64,000 nucleotides of DNA, from positions 186,001 through 250,000 of the forward strand of contig JAGTXK010000054.1 in NCBI GenBank assembly GCA_019096195.1, written 5' to 3'. This DNA comes from Boletus sp. NGJ. Lineage: Eukaryota > Basidiomycota > Agaricomycetes > Boletales > Boletaceae. Below are positions 46,193 to 57,369 of the stretch, piece after piece. The notes under the pieces were generated by a model, which was not told the DNA's origin, made no database searches, and saw nothing but the letters and a program-made list of their open reading frames with translations. Position numbers and translations under genes: made by a program. Positions within the stretch are counted from its first letter, which is position 1; the number at the start of each line of letters is the position of its first letter.

Positions 46193-49100
46193 TCACGCAG
46201 ACAACAACGCCTTGGCAGGTAATCCCAGCTCGCGACAAATCATCTCCATATGCTCTCGATCCTTCTCCGACGCATTATCACCAAACGCCGCGTCCATTTC
46301 TTCCAACGTCTGAGCAAGCGATTAGCGGTGCATAGTCATCTTCAACGACACAGAAAAACGTTGGTCAACACTTACCCTTCCCTTTGTTTCTGGATAGAAC
46401 AGCACTATACATTGCACAAGGGCATCAGGGGAAGGAGAAAACGCTCGTGAGCCACTTATTTGCACTCCTACATGGGCCCAACTTACGCGTCGTGAAGAAA
46501 GCCAAGACGGCGAATCCTGCAAAGAAAAAGTAGGTCCCTCCCTTCGGAATTTGGGTCAACATTTTGGGAGAGACCAAGCCAATGACACTGTCCCGAGATC
46601 AGTTGGCACAGTATGTGTGTCCGTGCATGGAGAGAACGTACAAGTTGGACATCCACGTGGTGGAAGTAGTGATTGAGATACCGGTTGACCGCAGATGCAA
46701 GGGGAAGACTTCACTCGGAATAACTGTTCCCCCCAAAAAAAGAATCAGTCCAGACGACCGCAAGTGCGTAACAGTAAACCATTGCATACCCCAACCAATC
46801 GGAGCCCACGAATACGAGAAATTCACGTCGTAGAGGAATATGAACGCTGGATCACAGAAACATCCATTTCAGTTTCGGTTATCCCCAAGCCAAAAGAGAG
46901 AGAGAGATGGGGCGTACCTATGGCGACGTGTCCCGCAGCGACATGTGATGGCCAGTCGTCTCCAAACACAGCGATCAACGAGCCGACAATCACGAGTGAA
47001 AAACAGCATCCAGCAGCGCCCCACATCAACAGAGGACGTCGACCAACGGTGTCCAACAGGATAATAGCCGGGAGAGTGGCCAACGTCTAAGGCAAAGTTG
47101 GACAAAAGGGTGTAAACTTGGAGAGACAACCCACGTTCACTATTCCATACACCCCGGTAGCCAACAAAGATGTCGTATTCGGGTTCAGGCCCAACTGACC
47201 GAAGACTATGGAGACGAAATCAAATTCGAAGTTGAGCCATGAGTAAAGTATATGACTTACTCGTTGGAGCATAATAGATGATGGCCTTGTATCTCTGTCA
47301 GACAAGACACAATTCACCGACAAACCGAAAAAAAACACACATTACAACCCTAGATCGATGGTCCGCGTTTCAGTAAAAATAAATGACACCCGGTTCGTAG
47401 AACACAAACGCACGATAAACTGTTGATAAAACATCGTCAAACAGCCCACCGCCAACCGCTTGAATTTCGGCCACGTCGCCACCAACTCAATGTAAGTGTT
47501 GATAAACCGTCTCAATGGGCCCGCATTCGGATATGCAAGTTCGCTCGCCTCCCGAGAGTACCGAATCTCGGCCTTGATTTCCAGGAACTCGTAGCGCACA
47601 GCGGCGTAGCCCGACGGTTTTCGTCGCAACATGGACAACGTCGAGAGCGCTTCTTCTTCACGTCCCTTGTTCCATCAACCAGCGCGGTGAGTAGGGCATG
47701 AACGCCATCCCGATGCCCAGGCACTTTTGAGAATGACAATCAGTGACGATGAGCACCCCCGAGAAATGCGATACTGACCAGGGCAGGGAACATTTGGAAA
47801 CCGATAGGAACCCTCCACGATGCCTGCGTTTGACCAGTGCAGCCGCCTGGTGGAACGTCTGTATACGGACTGAAAGTGGGGCTTCCGTTCAAAAGGGGTC
47901 CCGTGTACGGAACCCCTGGCGCACAGCGGGTTCCTCCGATATGTGATGTCCCATACGCAAGCCAGTCTGAAGAGGTTATGCATGGAACTTTCGACTAGGC
48001 TTGTAAAAGTTGAGAGAGACCCACAGCTGACGAGGATCTGAACTCGGAGATATCAGCTTTCGTGCACGCGTATGGGAACGGTCGTCAGACTTACACCGAT
48101 CGTAATGGAGAGCTGTTGCAGGGAAACCAACGATCCTCGAACGTTTGCACTAGAAATCTCGGCCAGGTACATGGGCACGACATGCGTCAGTGCACCCACT
48201 GCCAGACCCGCGACTGCACGACCACCAAAGAGGTAGTCTGGAGGAAGAAGCACAATGAGTGATACGAATGGAAAGGAGACGAATGAACTTCACTTGGTGA
48301 AGTTGCTCCTGTTTGGAGTGCACTCCCGAGAAGAAATAGCACTACGTTGCACATGATGCTCCGTTTCCGTCCAATCTGCCGGCAAGTAGTTTGACCTTCC
48401 ATTTCGACCAGCAACAAAACAAAGACTCGGACCTTATCACAAATGGGGCCATTGACGAGCGACCCGAACCAAGCAGCTAAATAAACACGATGTCACGCCA
48501 TTCGTACACACAAGCCCGGAAACGACGAACCCAGCAACAAAGTCGAAACAAACCATCCCTTGAATACGGATCAGCTGGCGCACGATGACGCAGATGACTT
48601 GACTCACCTTGAGATTTGCATTCATGTATATATCTGGAAACGCAGCACCAAACGACTCGATGGCGAGCACGTTGCTGACGACGCCCCTGCATAAAAGAGA
48701 AAGGGCAAGCGATTAGTTTAACACCCCACGTTCCTCGCCGATCGTACCTGGTCATAACCGAAGAGCTGAGAAACAAACAAGGATCGTCAGCCTCTTTAGC
48801 ACGCGCGACAAAAAGGCGAACCACTGACGAAGCCACCCAACGTTGCAAAGCACGTTATGCCCAACCTGCCAGACGGTACGCGTGTGAGAAACACAGCTCA
48901 AATGTCCACAAGCAGCTCGCCGTGAATGACAGGTCTTACACGAGAGTGTTCTCAAAGAGTCCCCAGAAGCCCACACGGCCCTCATACCCCAAGCCTGGCG
49001 GCGCATCTTCATTATATACCTGGGCGTGCGATTTCGAGTCTACTCGCTCCAGGTCTTTGATACTTGAACCCATGATATTCGGTTCCAAACCGGCGTCTTC

Positions 49101-49223
49101 AAGTTCCCAATCGTTCGCGTTCAGGAGAGGACTAAGAGAGGACGAGCTGGCGGTAGCACGGTGAAGGCGCATCCCACGGGCGACCGATAGTACATTTATA
49201 CTCGACTCGGAATCAGTCGGCAT
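46193..49223 (-). CDS. MFS sugar/H+ symporter (hexose or quinate type)
   Basis: Twelve-helix major facilitator of the sugar-porter family, importing sugars or related polyols across the plasma membrane. The gene is split by many short introns. A long hydrophilic N-terminus (MPTDSESSINVLSVARGM) precedes the first helix. Sugar-porter signatures are visible: IESFGAAFPDIYM, GPICDKIGRKRSIM (loop 2 motif), GRAVAGLAVGALTHVVPMYL, AEISSANVRGSLVSLQQLSI, YSPRWLMEQGREEEALS (PESPRWL variant), FYQQFIGCNAIIYYAPTIF, DTVGRRPLLMWGA, APIGWVLPSEVFPLHLRSTG and PETKGRTLEEMDAAFG. It ends LPAKALLSA at 46193. Substrate cannot be fixed from sequence. A cytosolic C-tail of about 45 residues is present. No lesion was seen in the blocks I read. 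Confidence 0.92.
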
Positions 49224-50028
49224 GATGCACTTTGGCCGGATCCCCCCTGGCAGCGGAAGGGTTCGGTTAATTTGGAGGGCAATTTACGGCTTTTCTCACC
49301 CTCTTGGGGGGTGCGAATCTATCGGGCTGCCGCTAGTTGATTAGTACGCCAGATGTTCCTTCACGTCCCTATTATTACTGCCGGAGCCGTGTAGGCCATC
49401 ATGCTACCGGCAACGTGCTACGGAGATGATCGGTCAACAAAGGATAGATAAGAGAAAAGCATACGGGAAGATGATCCAGAGGTAGTACACTAATAAGCCA
49501 GACATGCCAGTGAGTTCTGCCGCATCCAAGAATGTACGATGTGCTCCTTGCGCTCGAAGTGGAGCCTGGGGGAGGAACCTTATGCACACCCACACGGATG
49601 CATCCGAGTCTGTAGTGTCTTGAAGGGGGAGCTCCGAATGAACCAGCTGACGGAGTACGCCAGATTTGGTCTGCCCAAACGTCGAAATGTTAAGGGAGCC
49701 GCCCAAGTTGGCCCATCAGTAGTTATTCTCCTTAAGGCCGGAACCATCTCATCTGAGTCCGATAGCGGCCCGAACAAGCTCGATAGAGATCAGAAACCTC
49801 GTGCCCAGTTGCCCCGATAGCAGTGTGCTTATGAATTGAGCAGTGAAAAATATACATGGACTTGCTTCTTTCGAGGTGAAGATGGAATCGATAGCAAAAG
49901 CGTCTCCGTCCGCACCTGACACGATTCCCTTGGTCCGATAAACGTGCTAGGATCATTCTACGAAAATGACGACACTTCTACCGTATCCACCTAATGGCAA
50001 AGTTGCGCGAGTCAGGACAATCAATGCT
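49224..50028. other. Intergenic, no gene recognised
   Basis: Promoter of the sugar transporter on the right-hand side of this gap's minus-strand reading, plus the 3' end of the Mdm31-like gene. Open frames such as 49434-49706 have no motif. Confidence 0.35.
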
Positions 50029-52511
50029 CTATGAATTGAGAAGGAGGAGAGCATCGTACGGGATACCGTCTACGTAGTAGACCTCTCTGAGCCGGGAGGC
50101 CATAGGATCGACGATGTTTCTTAGCGCAGAGAGGATCGCGCTGGCGGTCATTTGCAGGCTCCAAACACCAACCACTTTCACTCGTCGATTCATATTTGCC
50201 TGTGAAACGTGGTATGCAAGGGCATCGTAAACCTGTGGAAAAGAGGGTCAACACTTTCGCCGCCGACTATCATTTGGACAAAACCGGAAACCTTTTGTGA
50301 GATTTCGTCCATCAATCCAGCTAAGAACATTCCACGATGAGTTGCCATATCAGCATAAAAATCGAAATACGACCTACTTTCCCACATCTGTAGTAAAGAT
50401 TGTCAGTGTGACGACAGGTTAGCCTCGACATGCGAATGACTTACAGTCCAAGCTCCGTCAAAATCGTTCACATCTTTGACTACCTTGCAATGGATGGGCA
50501 CAAGGGTATGATGTGCACTGCAAAATGGACAAATTAGTATATCACGGAGACACTGATCCTGCTCGCCCACTTCATGAATGCTACGATGGGTCTGATCAAA
50601 GCATTGTTGACATAGGATAGGTTTTGAGTAAAGAGAGGTACGGCAGCCTTCACGTCCCTGAAACGCAAGTCTATATCAATGACCACCCTTGGCTGGTTGG
50701 GTTGGTCTTCAGCCACGTCCGTGGAGGGGGCAACTAATGGCGGCTTGGCAAGCTCTCTCTGACCGGGTATACGGTCCAGATTGAGTGATGCTGACGCTGC
50801 CGTTGATATAGCATCCGCCAACTCCCCGAGGAGTACATTGAACGGGATACTCGTCCTCAGGATCGCGAGGGAATTTGATATCGAGAACTGCGTCGACCTT
50901 TCCGGATGTAATCCAAGCGAGCGGTCCAGTGGGGTCGGTGGTCGAGTTTTGCATGTGATCAATATTCACACCATCGATACGAATCCTGGTCTATGAGGCG
51001 ACCTCAGGACAATTATCCATGTTGAAGTTTTGCACGCTCACCATTCTCGACCACTTTCCATCCTGAATGTCTTGTTCGGTGGTTCGCCCAATACTCTGAG
51101 GCTTATGCAGACTGAACAGGCAGTTGTCAAACTGCCCTACGACGTTGTCCGCGTGCAAGAAATCATAGAATAGCCATTGCTTGCGTAAAGTCCGGATGTC
51201 GGCTCGGAAGATGGAAGCAGTGTAAGGCCGAAAGTTGCCTGGTTGATATACCGTAACAAGCACATCTTCGAGTTGTAGTGAGTGCAATTCAAAGTCCCCA
51301 GGATGAGCAACACTTCGGAAGGCCGCAGGATCCAAGGGATTCTCGGGATCCCAGAAAACAGACCGTCTATCTGGAATATGATCATCATTGAGACTAGCAG
51401 ATACATCCTAGACAGCGGTGACGGACCCAAAACACCACGAACACCCTTGACGACAGCATCCTCGATGAGCCCCTTGCCATCTAACCAGCGTTTCAGAGAC
51501 AGAGTGACGTCGATGGAATCGATGTTCAGATCAAACATGGAATAATTGACGTCATCATCTGCGTGACTTTGGGCTATTTCCTCTTCTTCTTCCATGGCAT
51601 AGTTGTACGCCGGGTGGCTGCTCACATCGTACGCCACGGCTGCCTTATGCCCGGGGTTACTTTTCTTCTGGGAAGAAGTAGCAGCCTGTGGTCTGCGAGA
51701 TACATACACATTCTTGAATGATATGCGAGAGTCTTTCCACTTGGGTACGATAGCTGATTCGAAAATGACTGTGACGCCGGTTTCGCCGGTCAGGAAATTA
51801 CTGATAGCTTTGGCAACGTATTCTGAAAGGGAACGGATCAGCACGTGGAATACCTCGTGAAGAGGTACCGGACCTTGTAGTCTCAAGCTATTAGCAGTGG
51901 CAAACACGACGGAAAAGAACGTAGTCCTTCGGGGATGACATCAGCTTAGAGAGACAGTGAGCAGACGGCCATTCTTACGTTCCAACCAAAATCCAGAGTG
52001 TTTGGCTCATGAGAAACCAGGTGATGAAAGCGGATATGTCATCCGCATTGAATTTACGGAATGATCTGATCGTAAACCACTTGAAACGTATACGGAGCCG
52101 CTGCCAAAAGCCGTTTGCAACGTTGAGAAAGTCATCTCTAGTGGGTCGGTGTAGATGAGAGAGGGAGAGGGCTAGGCGGCGATATAGACGAGGGTAGTTG
52201 TCTAGGTTCAAGGGAGGTAAGTGCGAGTGCGGATCTGCGGGGTTCTGGTTGACACCGGGAGGCTTGTCTGCAGGGGGAGAAGCGCTTTTTTGTTTGGCGT
52301 CGGAATGGTTGAGTCGAACTGACAAAGTGGGGCTGCGAGAGAGAATGTTCGTGCCGCGAATGGTGCGAATGTGCCGAGGTGCGAAAGTGGTCGACGGGGG
52401 CTGAGAGGAATGTGGCAGGCGTATGAAGAAGAGCCGGATCGCACTGTAGCGGTCGACAGTCGGATGCAAAATTCCGCGAGTCGTATGTCGAAGCAGCGCG
52501 CTCTTGACCAT
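50029..52511 (-). CDS. Mdm31/Mdm32-type mitochondrial inner-membrane protein
   Basis: Mdm31 and Mdm32 are inner-membrane proteins needed for mitochondrial shape, mtDNA stability and lipid homeostasis. The protein begins MVKSALLRHTTRGILHPTVD: basic, Ser/Thr-rich, as in a mitochondrial presequence. An ATG at 52565 is also possible. Family-typical strings include FNADDISAFITWFLMSQTLW (first membrane segment), ISNFLTGETGVTVIFESAIV, PKWKDSRISFKNVYVSRRP, DLNIDSIDVTLSLKRWLDGK, PGDFELHSLQLEDVLVTVYQ, LRKQWLFYDFLHADNVVGQF and RVVIDIDLRFRDVKAAVPLF. The last exon reads YHVSQANMNRRVKVVGVW and ends near 50029. Several short introns (for example before the FATANSLRLQ block) join these. Whether it is Mdm31 or Mdm32 cannot be settled by eye. 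Confidence 0.88.
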
Positions 52512-52829
52512 CCTGTCCGTGCTAGAAAAGCATGCCCGGGAAACAAAGAAAACGTCACTTGGCATATTTGGTAGTGTATTCACACGTATGTTTTTGATAC
52601 TTTGTCCTCCGCCCCGGAATTTGCATACTCTCCTACGCCAGAATCATCATGACTCCGTTCTGTCAACGATGAGCTGGATCCAAGCCCTCCATTCTCGGGA
52701 TTCCATTACTGGAATTATGCAGTGTGCATGCAACATAAGAGAGTAAGTGAGTGGCTAATATAAAATGCAAGGAGAAAGGGGATGCAGCACTGTCCACAGT
52801 GGTCACTGGTGGCGTGACTTGGAGGCATG

Positions 52830-52920
52830 ACTAGAACATGTCAGCAGGTCCAGAAACCACGCATCGAGACGGGTCCCAAATCTCAATGCTCGGGTTTTGG
52901 ACCTGCTGACATGTTCTAGT
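52830..52920. repeat. Perfect 23-bp inverted repeat with 45-nt loop
   Basis: The left arm (52830-52852) begins ACTAGAACATGTCAGC; the right arm (52898-52920) is its exact reverse complement. The pairing continues imperfectly a few bases inwards. The element could be the termini of a tiny MITE, a relic of a fold-back insertion, or a hairpin in a transcript. I see no target-site duplication that settles it. Confidence 0.85.
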
Positions 52921-53125
52921 TGTTCCTCAATGACATAGGTATCACATTCTGCAAACCTTGGAAAGTGTGGACATTGGTCAGACGAGGAGAAAAGGTATCG
53001 CAGCGAGGTGCTCATGCCAGAATGATCCTTGCAGGGAGACAGTATGGCAAAATTACCTAGGCTTGGGTGTGTTTGGATTCCGACGTCGGATCTGTCAGTG
53101 TGTGCACGCCGACGCTCGTTCAAGT

Positions 53126-53340
53126 ACTTGTTCGCGTCTCTGATGCACACAGTACTTCCAGGGAGACATGTCGCGGACGCCTCGCTGTGGTCTACGATGG
53201 CGTGGATATTGCTGTCCACGATTGAAAAGACGGCCGAGCCGATTTCAACGTCTCTCAGACATGACCTGGATCACCTCAGGCTCAGCGTATTCTCGCACGC
53301 TGCAAGACTCGCGACCGCAATGCCAAGCAAGGCATCTTGA
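53126..53340 (+). pseudogene. Cytochrome P450 C-terminal fragment
   Basis: A short frame reads LPGRHVADASLWSTMAWILL followed by STIEKTAEP, matching the stretch after the heme cysteine in many basidiomycete P450s (CPGRxxADASLW). The heme cysteine itself and all upstream motifs (ExxR, PERF) are missing. The following residues drift into another frame with a SDMTWITSG-like piece. It is only the last 70 or so codons of a P450 and cannot be functional. It is unrelated in sequence detail to the relic at 40.8-42.5 kb, so it is a second event. Confidence 0.65.
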
Positions 53341-54236
53341 AACCGGAGAGCGACGCCCCGAGCAAAGGCCTCGGCGCGGAACATGGCGGAACGACGTTCA
53401 ATCGGTAATGGAACCCACGCGGTCTGACTTGGGTTCCGGGTGTTCCACCTCGCGGCGGCCATGAGTACGTTTTGTCCCCGTTACACATGTCATTCACCCA
53501 TCGATCGGTCATGGTCATCACCGCTGTGCATGCTTTACAGATGGGGCATCGGTCACTATCGCTTGCGACCAAACCCCGTTTGGGTGAATGATTTAAAAAA
53601 TAAAAATAAAAATAAAGAGTATACATATCTATTTGCAAGGTTAGCAATGTACCAACCAGACAATCGACACGCGTTTCATCGCGCATCCAAGGGTCTTGTT
53701 GCGTTGGCTGGGTATGCTTCGTCGCTTGCTGCAGAGCCTTGGCGTCGTGATTCTATGGAACCCTCCTTCTTAGCATTGATCGGGGCATTTACATGCACAA
53801 CGACGGACTTGGCACACCACATAATCCGAGTCTTCACGCATCGCGCGTTCCAAGCTGTTTCAACACGCCATGACGGTACCGCCGTGCATACGTGCGACAC
53901 ATGTCTCATCAACAATATCAATCGTGACGAAACGTTTGGCGAATTTTTGGGGACCTTCTAACCGAAACCCGCTCGGAAATCGTCTTGATTCTTTTCATCA
54001 AATATGCGAGTGTACTACGTGTTTTAGTCGAGAGCATTGATACATTGTTTCTTGTCTAGTGCACGTGTATGGTATTGATGCATGGAAAGAGAGTACGAGT
54101 GATTGTGTCTGAAAACTGTCATGAAAGGTGAGGATCGATGCAAACAAAAAGAGAGTAAAAAAAGGTTGGTATGAAATCCATCCAGCCTAGTGATATCATC
54201 TCGAAACAAGCTCTCCAAAACTGACACGCGGTGTCA

Positions 54237-56841
54237 TCAGTCCGACGCAGCACCTCCACTAGCCCCAGTGGCAGTGGCAGCGCCGGTCGTCGTCCCCTTG
54301 GTGTAGATATCCTGAATGTTCTCGAGTTCCGTCTTGAGCGACTTGTGTTCCATGCTCAACTTGACCAAATCGTCCGGATCCATCACATCCACTTCGGCCT
54401 CTGAATCCCCGTTCAACATCGCCTCGATCTTGCGCTTCTGTGCGACGACCTTGCTAAATGCCCCGAGATAATTCGAGTACTGCGATTGATACAGCGCGCG
54501 GAGGGCAGCGTGGTCCGTCGGGGATGGGTACACCGCGCGCGGCGTACGGTGATGACGCGGTGTCCTTTCAGTCGGGGGTTGATCCGACGAGGTGGATCGG
54601 TCCGAGATGGGGGGCGGGGATGGGTTGCGTTTTCGAGGTTGGGGGATCTCGCCTTCGTCTTCGGAGGAGGTGTAGATGGGAGATCGTCGTCGTGGCTTTG
54701 CACTGCCGCTCATCTTGGAGGGTCGCTCGGATTTGTGCGTCGACCCACCCGCCGATGTTGTTGCCCGTCGCTCCTGTTTCAAGACGGATGCCTGCGACGG
54801 AGACAGTTCCTTCTTTATTTTGAGGCGGGGGACGGGCGAGGGCTCGTGGGGCGATTTCTTGGGCACGGAGGACTCCGCGTCCCGTCTTTTCAAAGCGGAA
54901 GATGCCACAGAAGTACCGTCGTCGAGTTTCCGGCGCTTCGGCAGGGGCGCCTTGGAGGACGCATCATCGAGGGTCTCTCCCGTATCTTGCGGCGCGGTCT
55001 TCCGCTTGAATACAGGGACGGCATCGCCGGTCGCTCTCTCTTTCGCGATCCGCTCCTTGTCCCTCTGGCGTTTCTCTTGTTCCGCCTCTTGCTCCCGGAC
55101 CTTTTCCCTCTGACGTTTCTCCCGCTCCGTGGCCTCCCGCTGCTTCTGTCTCGCCTTTTCGCGCTTCTCCATCTCGACCCGTTCCCATTCATCCCGCTGC
55201 TTCTCCTTTTCCCTCTCTCGCTTCTCACGTTCACGTTCTCTTTGACGTTCGTACTCCCTATCCCTCTCTCGATCTGACTCGTCCTCCTTTTTCACGGGTT
55301 TTGGCGGCATGGTTGGTATCGTTTTCCTGGCATGAGTTCCGGCTGGGGGAACCGCGGGGGAAGGTTTTTGGGGTAAAGAAGCGGGGAGAGATGGTTTCGG
55401 AGCTGCGCGCGCATCCACGGGGGTCCCTGACTTTTCCGTGACACCGAGAGACGGCTGAGGCGACTTCTTTGCCTGATACCCGGAGCCAGGTAGCCGTCGT
55501 GACGCGACCGTTTTCGCACCAGTACCACCGTCCGAGGGGGTCGACGGTCGTTCTGCCTCTGCTCGTTTGATGGCGTTCACACGAGAGACGGTGGCTTTCG
55601 TGCTCTCGTCCTTCATCTGTATCTCACCTTTCTGGCGTGGGGCATCCTGCTTGGATTTCAGCTTGGTGTCCTTTGTCGTGATGGCCGAGCGCTTCGTTTC
55701 CATCTGAGCGCTGGCAGAGGATCTATTGCTGTTACTGGCGGTCATAGGTGGAGGAACTGGGACGGATGTGGGGATGGAGGGTGCAGTTGGGCGATAGCGG
55801 ACATTCTCCCACGCGGGATCGGACTCTGGTATCTTGAGTGCCTTGAAGACCATGCGAGCCTGACGGGACATGGCTATCCGTTCCGTTTCGGTGAGTTTTG
55901 GCCATTCAAAAGGTCGGACTTCGGTCCATGTTTGAGGTTTGAGTGCCCATGGCCGGGGGGACTTGTCACCTTTCCTTGCCGGTGCTTGCTGCTCGGCAAC
56001 CTTGGAGTGGGTTATGAGTACGGGGAGAGTGGCAGAGGGTGCTGTGAGACTCACATCCTCGAGAAGGGCAAGCAGGTCCTGTCGTGTTGAAAGGCCTATG
56101 TTAGCGCCACCGACCATCTTGACGGCATCGTCGGAAAGACGGGGAGATATGGCGAGACAACGAACGAGACGGCTTCGGACATCTGCACCTGCCTTGGATG
56201 ATGGGGTATTCTGTGGTAGCGGGGACACCTTGCGTGATGCGAGACGGAGTTGGTCGGAAGGGAGCGTCTTTTTGAGGACGGTGCCAGAACCGGGCATCTT
56301 GCGCTTTCCGTTCTTTGCGGAAACAGGGATCGGAGGCTGATCGAGAAGAATGGCCTGGCGTTCCATGTGCTGCTGCTTTGCGACCATGGTTTGCTGGCGG
56401 ACTTTGCCGGTGACTCTATCGCCGAGCTGGCGTTCGACCATGAACTTGCCGACGACGTTGGCGTAGAGCTTGAGGGGTGCCATGGGTTTGAGGGAGGAGG
56501 CTGCTCGGAGGTATAGTTCATGGGGAGAGCTTTCTTTCTGTGGGCGCATCGGGAAGAAGGTGTCTCCGATGTAGATGCCCTGGACGGGTATTAGAGGGGG
56601 AGTGGAGGAGACATGGAAGGCTGCTCACTGGGGCATCGCCAAAGTCAAAGGACAATGGAGGATGATTGGGAAATGCCTCGAGGGCATCGAGCGTCTCTGC
56701 GGACATGCGGACGATCATGGCGCGCTTGGGCTTTGACTGGACGGCATTTGAGCTGACCTGGAGGGAGAGCGGGGCGCTGCTCGGGAGGGGCATGATGGGG
56801 GGGAAGAGAGACAAGTGAATTCGACTCCGCCATTGTGACAT
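54237..56841 (-). CDS. ELL: RNA polymerase II elongation factor ELL-like
   Basis: ELL proteins suppress Pol II pausing and belong to elongation complexes. Exon 1 (56841 or 56793 to 56629) and a long exon 2 (56579-54237) give about 835-851 aa. The N-terminal ELL domain shows KPKRAMIVRMSAETLDALE, FDFGDAP joined to GIYIGDTFFPMRP, and YANVVGKFMVERQLGDRVTG. A winged-helix-like part follows (VRSRLVRCLAISPRLSDDAV, TRQDLLALLEDV). A long disordered, charge-striped middle rich in Glu, Lys and Arg (DRERDREYERQREREREK) follows. The C-terminus (DHAALRALYQSQYSNYLGAF, SKVVAQKRKIEAMLNG, MEHKSLKTELENIQDIY) fits the occludin/ELL homology region. The start at 56793 (MPLPSSAPLSLQ) is preferred over 56841. Coding is open with no lesion. 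Confidence 0.88.
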
Positions 56842-57369
56842 TTCTGATTAAAATCGACTAATATTGTACATTTTGTGGATACTAATCATCTGGCTAGGAT
56901 GTTATTTTTTCCAAAAATTGCTGAAAGCCGAAGCTGACAGACGGGTTCGGATGTGTAATTTGCAATCAGCAAAAGACTGTGCCTCGGTAAAGACCTCACT
57001 GGCGACAGTACATGCCCGAGCACAAGAGATGGAGAAAGTGTACGTATCCGGAGCGCTTATATACCCGTGGCGCGAGTGCACGGACCACCTGTCTCCAAAT
57101 GGAAACAGGGCCGACAGATCCGGTTTGGGGGTGTCGCGACAGTCGTCAGTTGGCGTTGCTTGGGAAGCCCATTTGGACCAGCAACTCGTCCTCTCCAACG
57201 GTCCAAGCGGTGTCTATTAAAAATTAGATATTATTAAAAATATATTTACATTTCATACGACTGGTCCTCTCTCCCCCCAACATCCCATCTTTGACCCGAT
57301 CACGCCTCATCCCTTATCTTCATCTCTCCATACGCCGGTCGTATCCCGCCCCCTCATCACGATCCCTCC
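56842..57369. other. Divergent promoter region
   Basis: About 0.5 kb between the ELL gene (-) and the LIM-RhoGAP gene (+). It probably contains both promoters, with an AT-rich stretch at 57222-57255 and a pyrimidine-rich leader before 57370. No separate gene is recognised. Confidence 0.45.

Larger units (their letters stand above)
52512..54236. other. Intergenic region with P450 scrap and inverted repeat
   Basis: Holds the promoter of the Mdm31-like gene at the left, then the inverted repeat (52830-52920) and a P450 C-terminal remnant (53126-53340). An A/T-rich run lies at 53596-53620. An open frame at 53440-53961 (+) and one at 53676-53921 (-) show no known motif. Confidence 0.45.

Noticed and set aside
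53440-53961. 173-codon plus-strand frame after the P450 scrap
   Set aside because: No recognisable domain; it crosses an A-rich low-complexity stretch and lacks a supporting homologous pattern.
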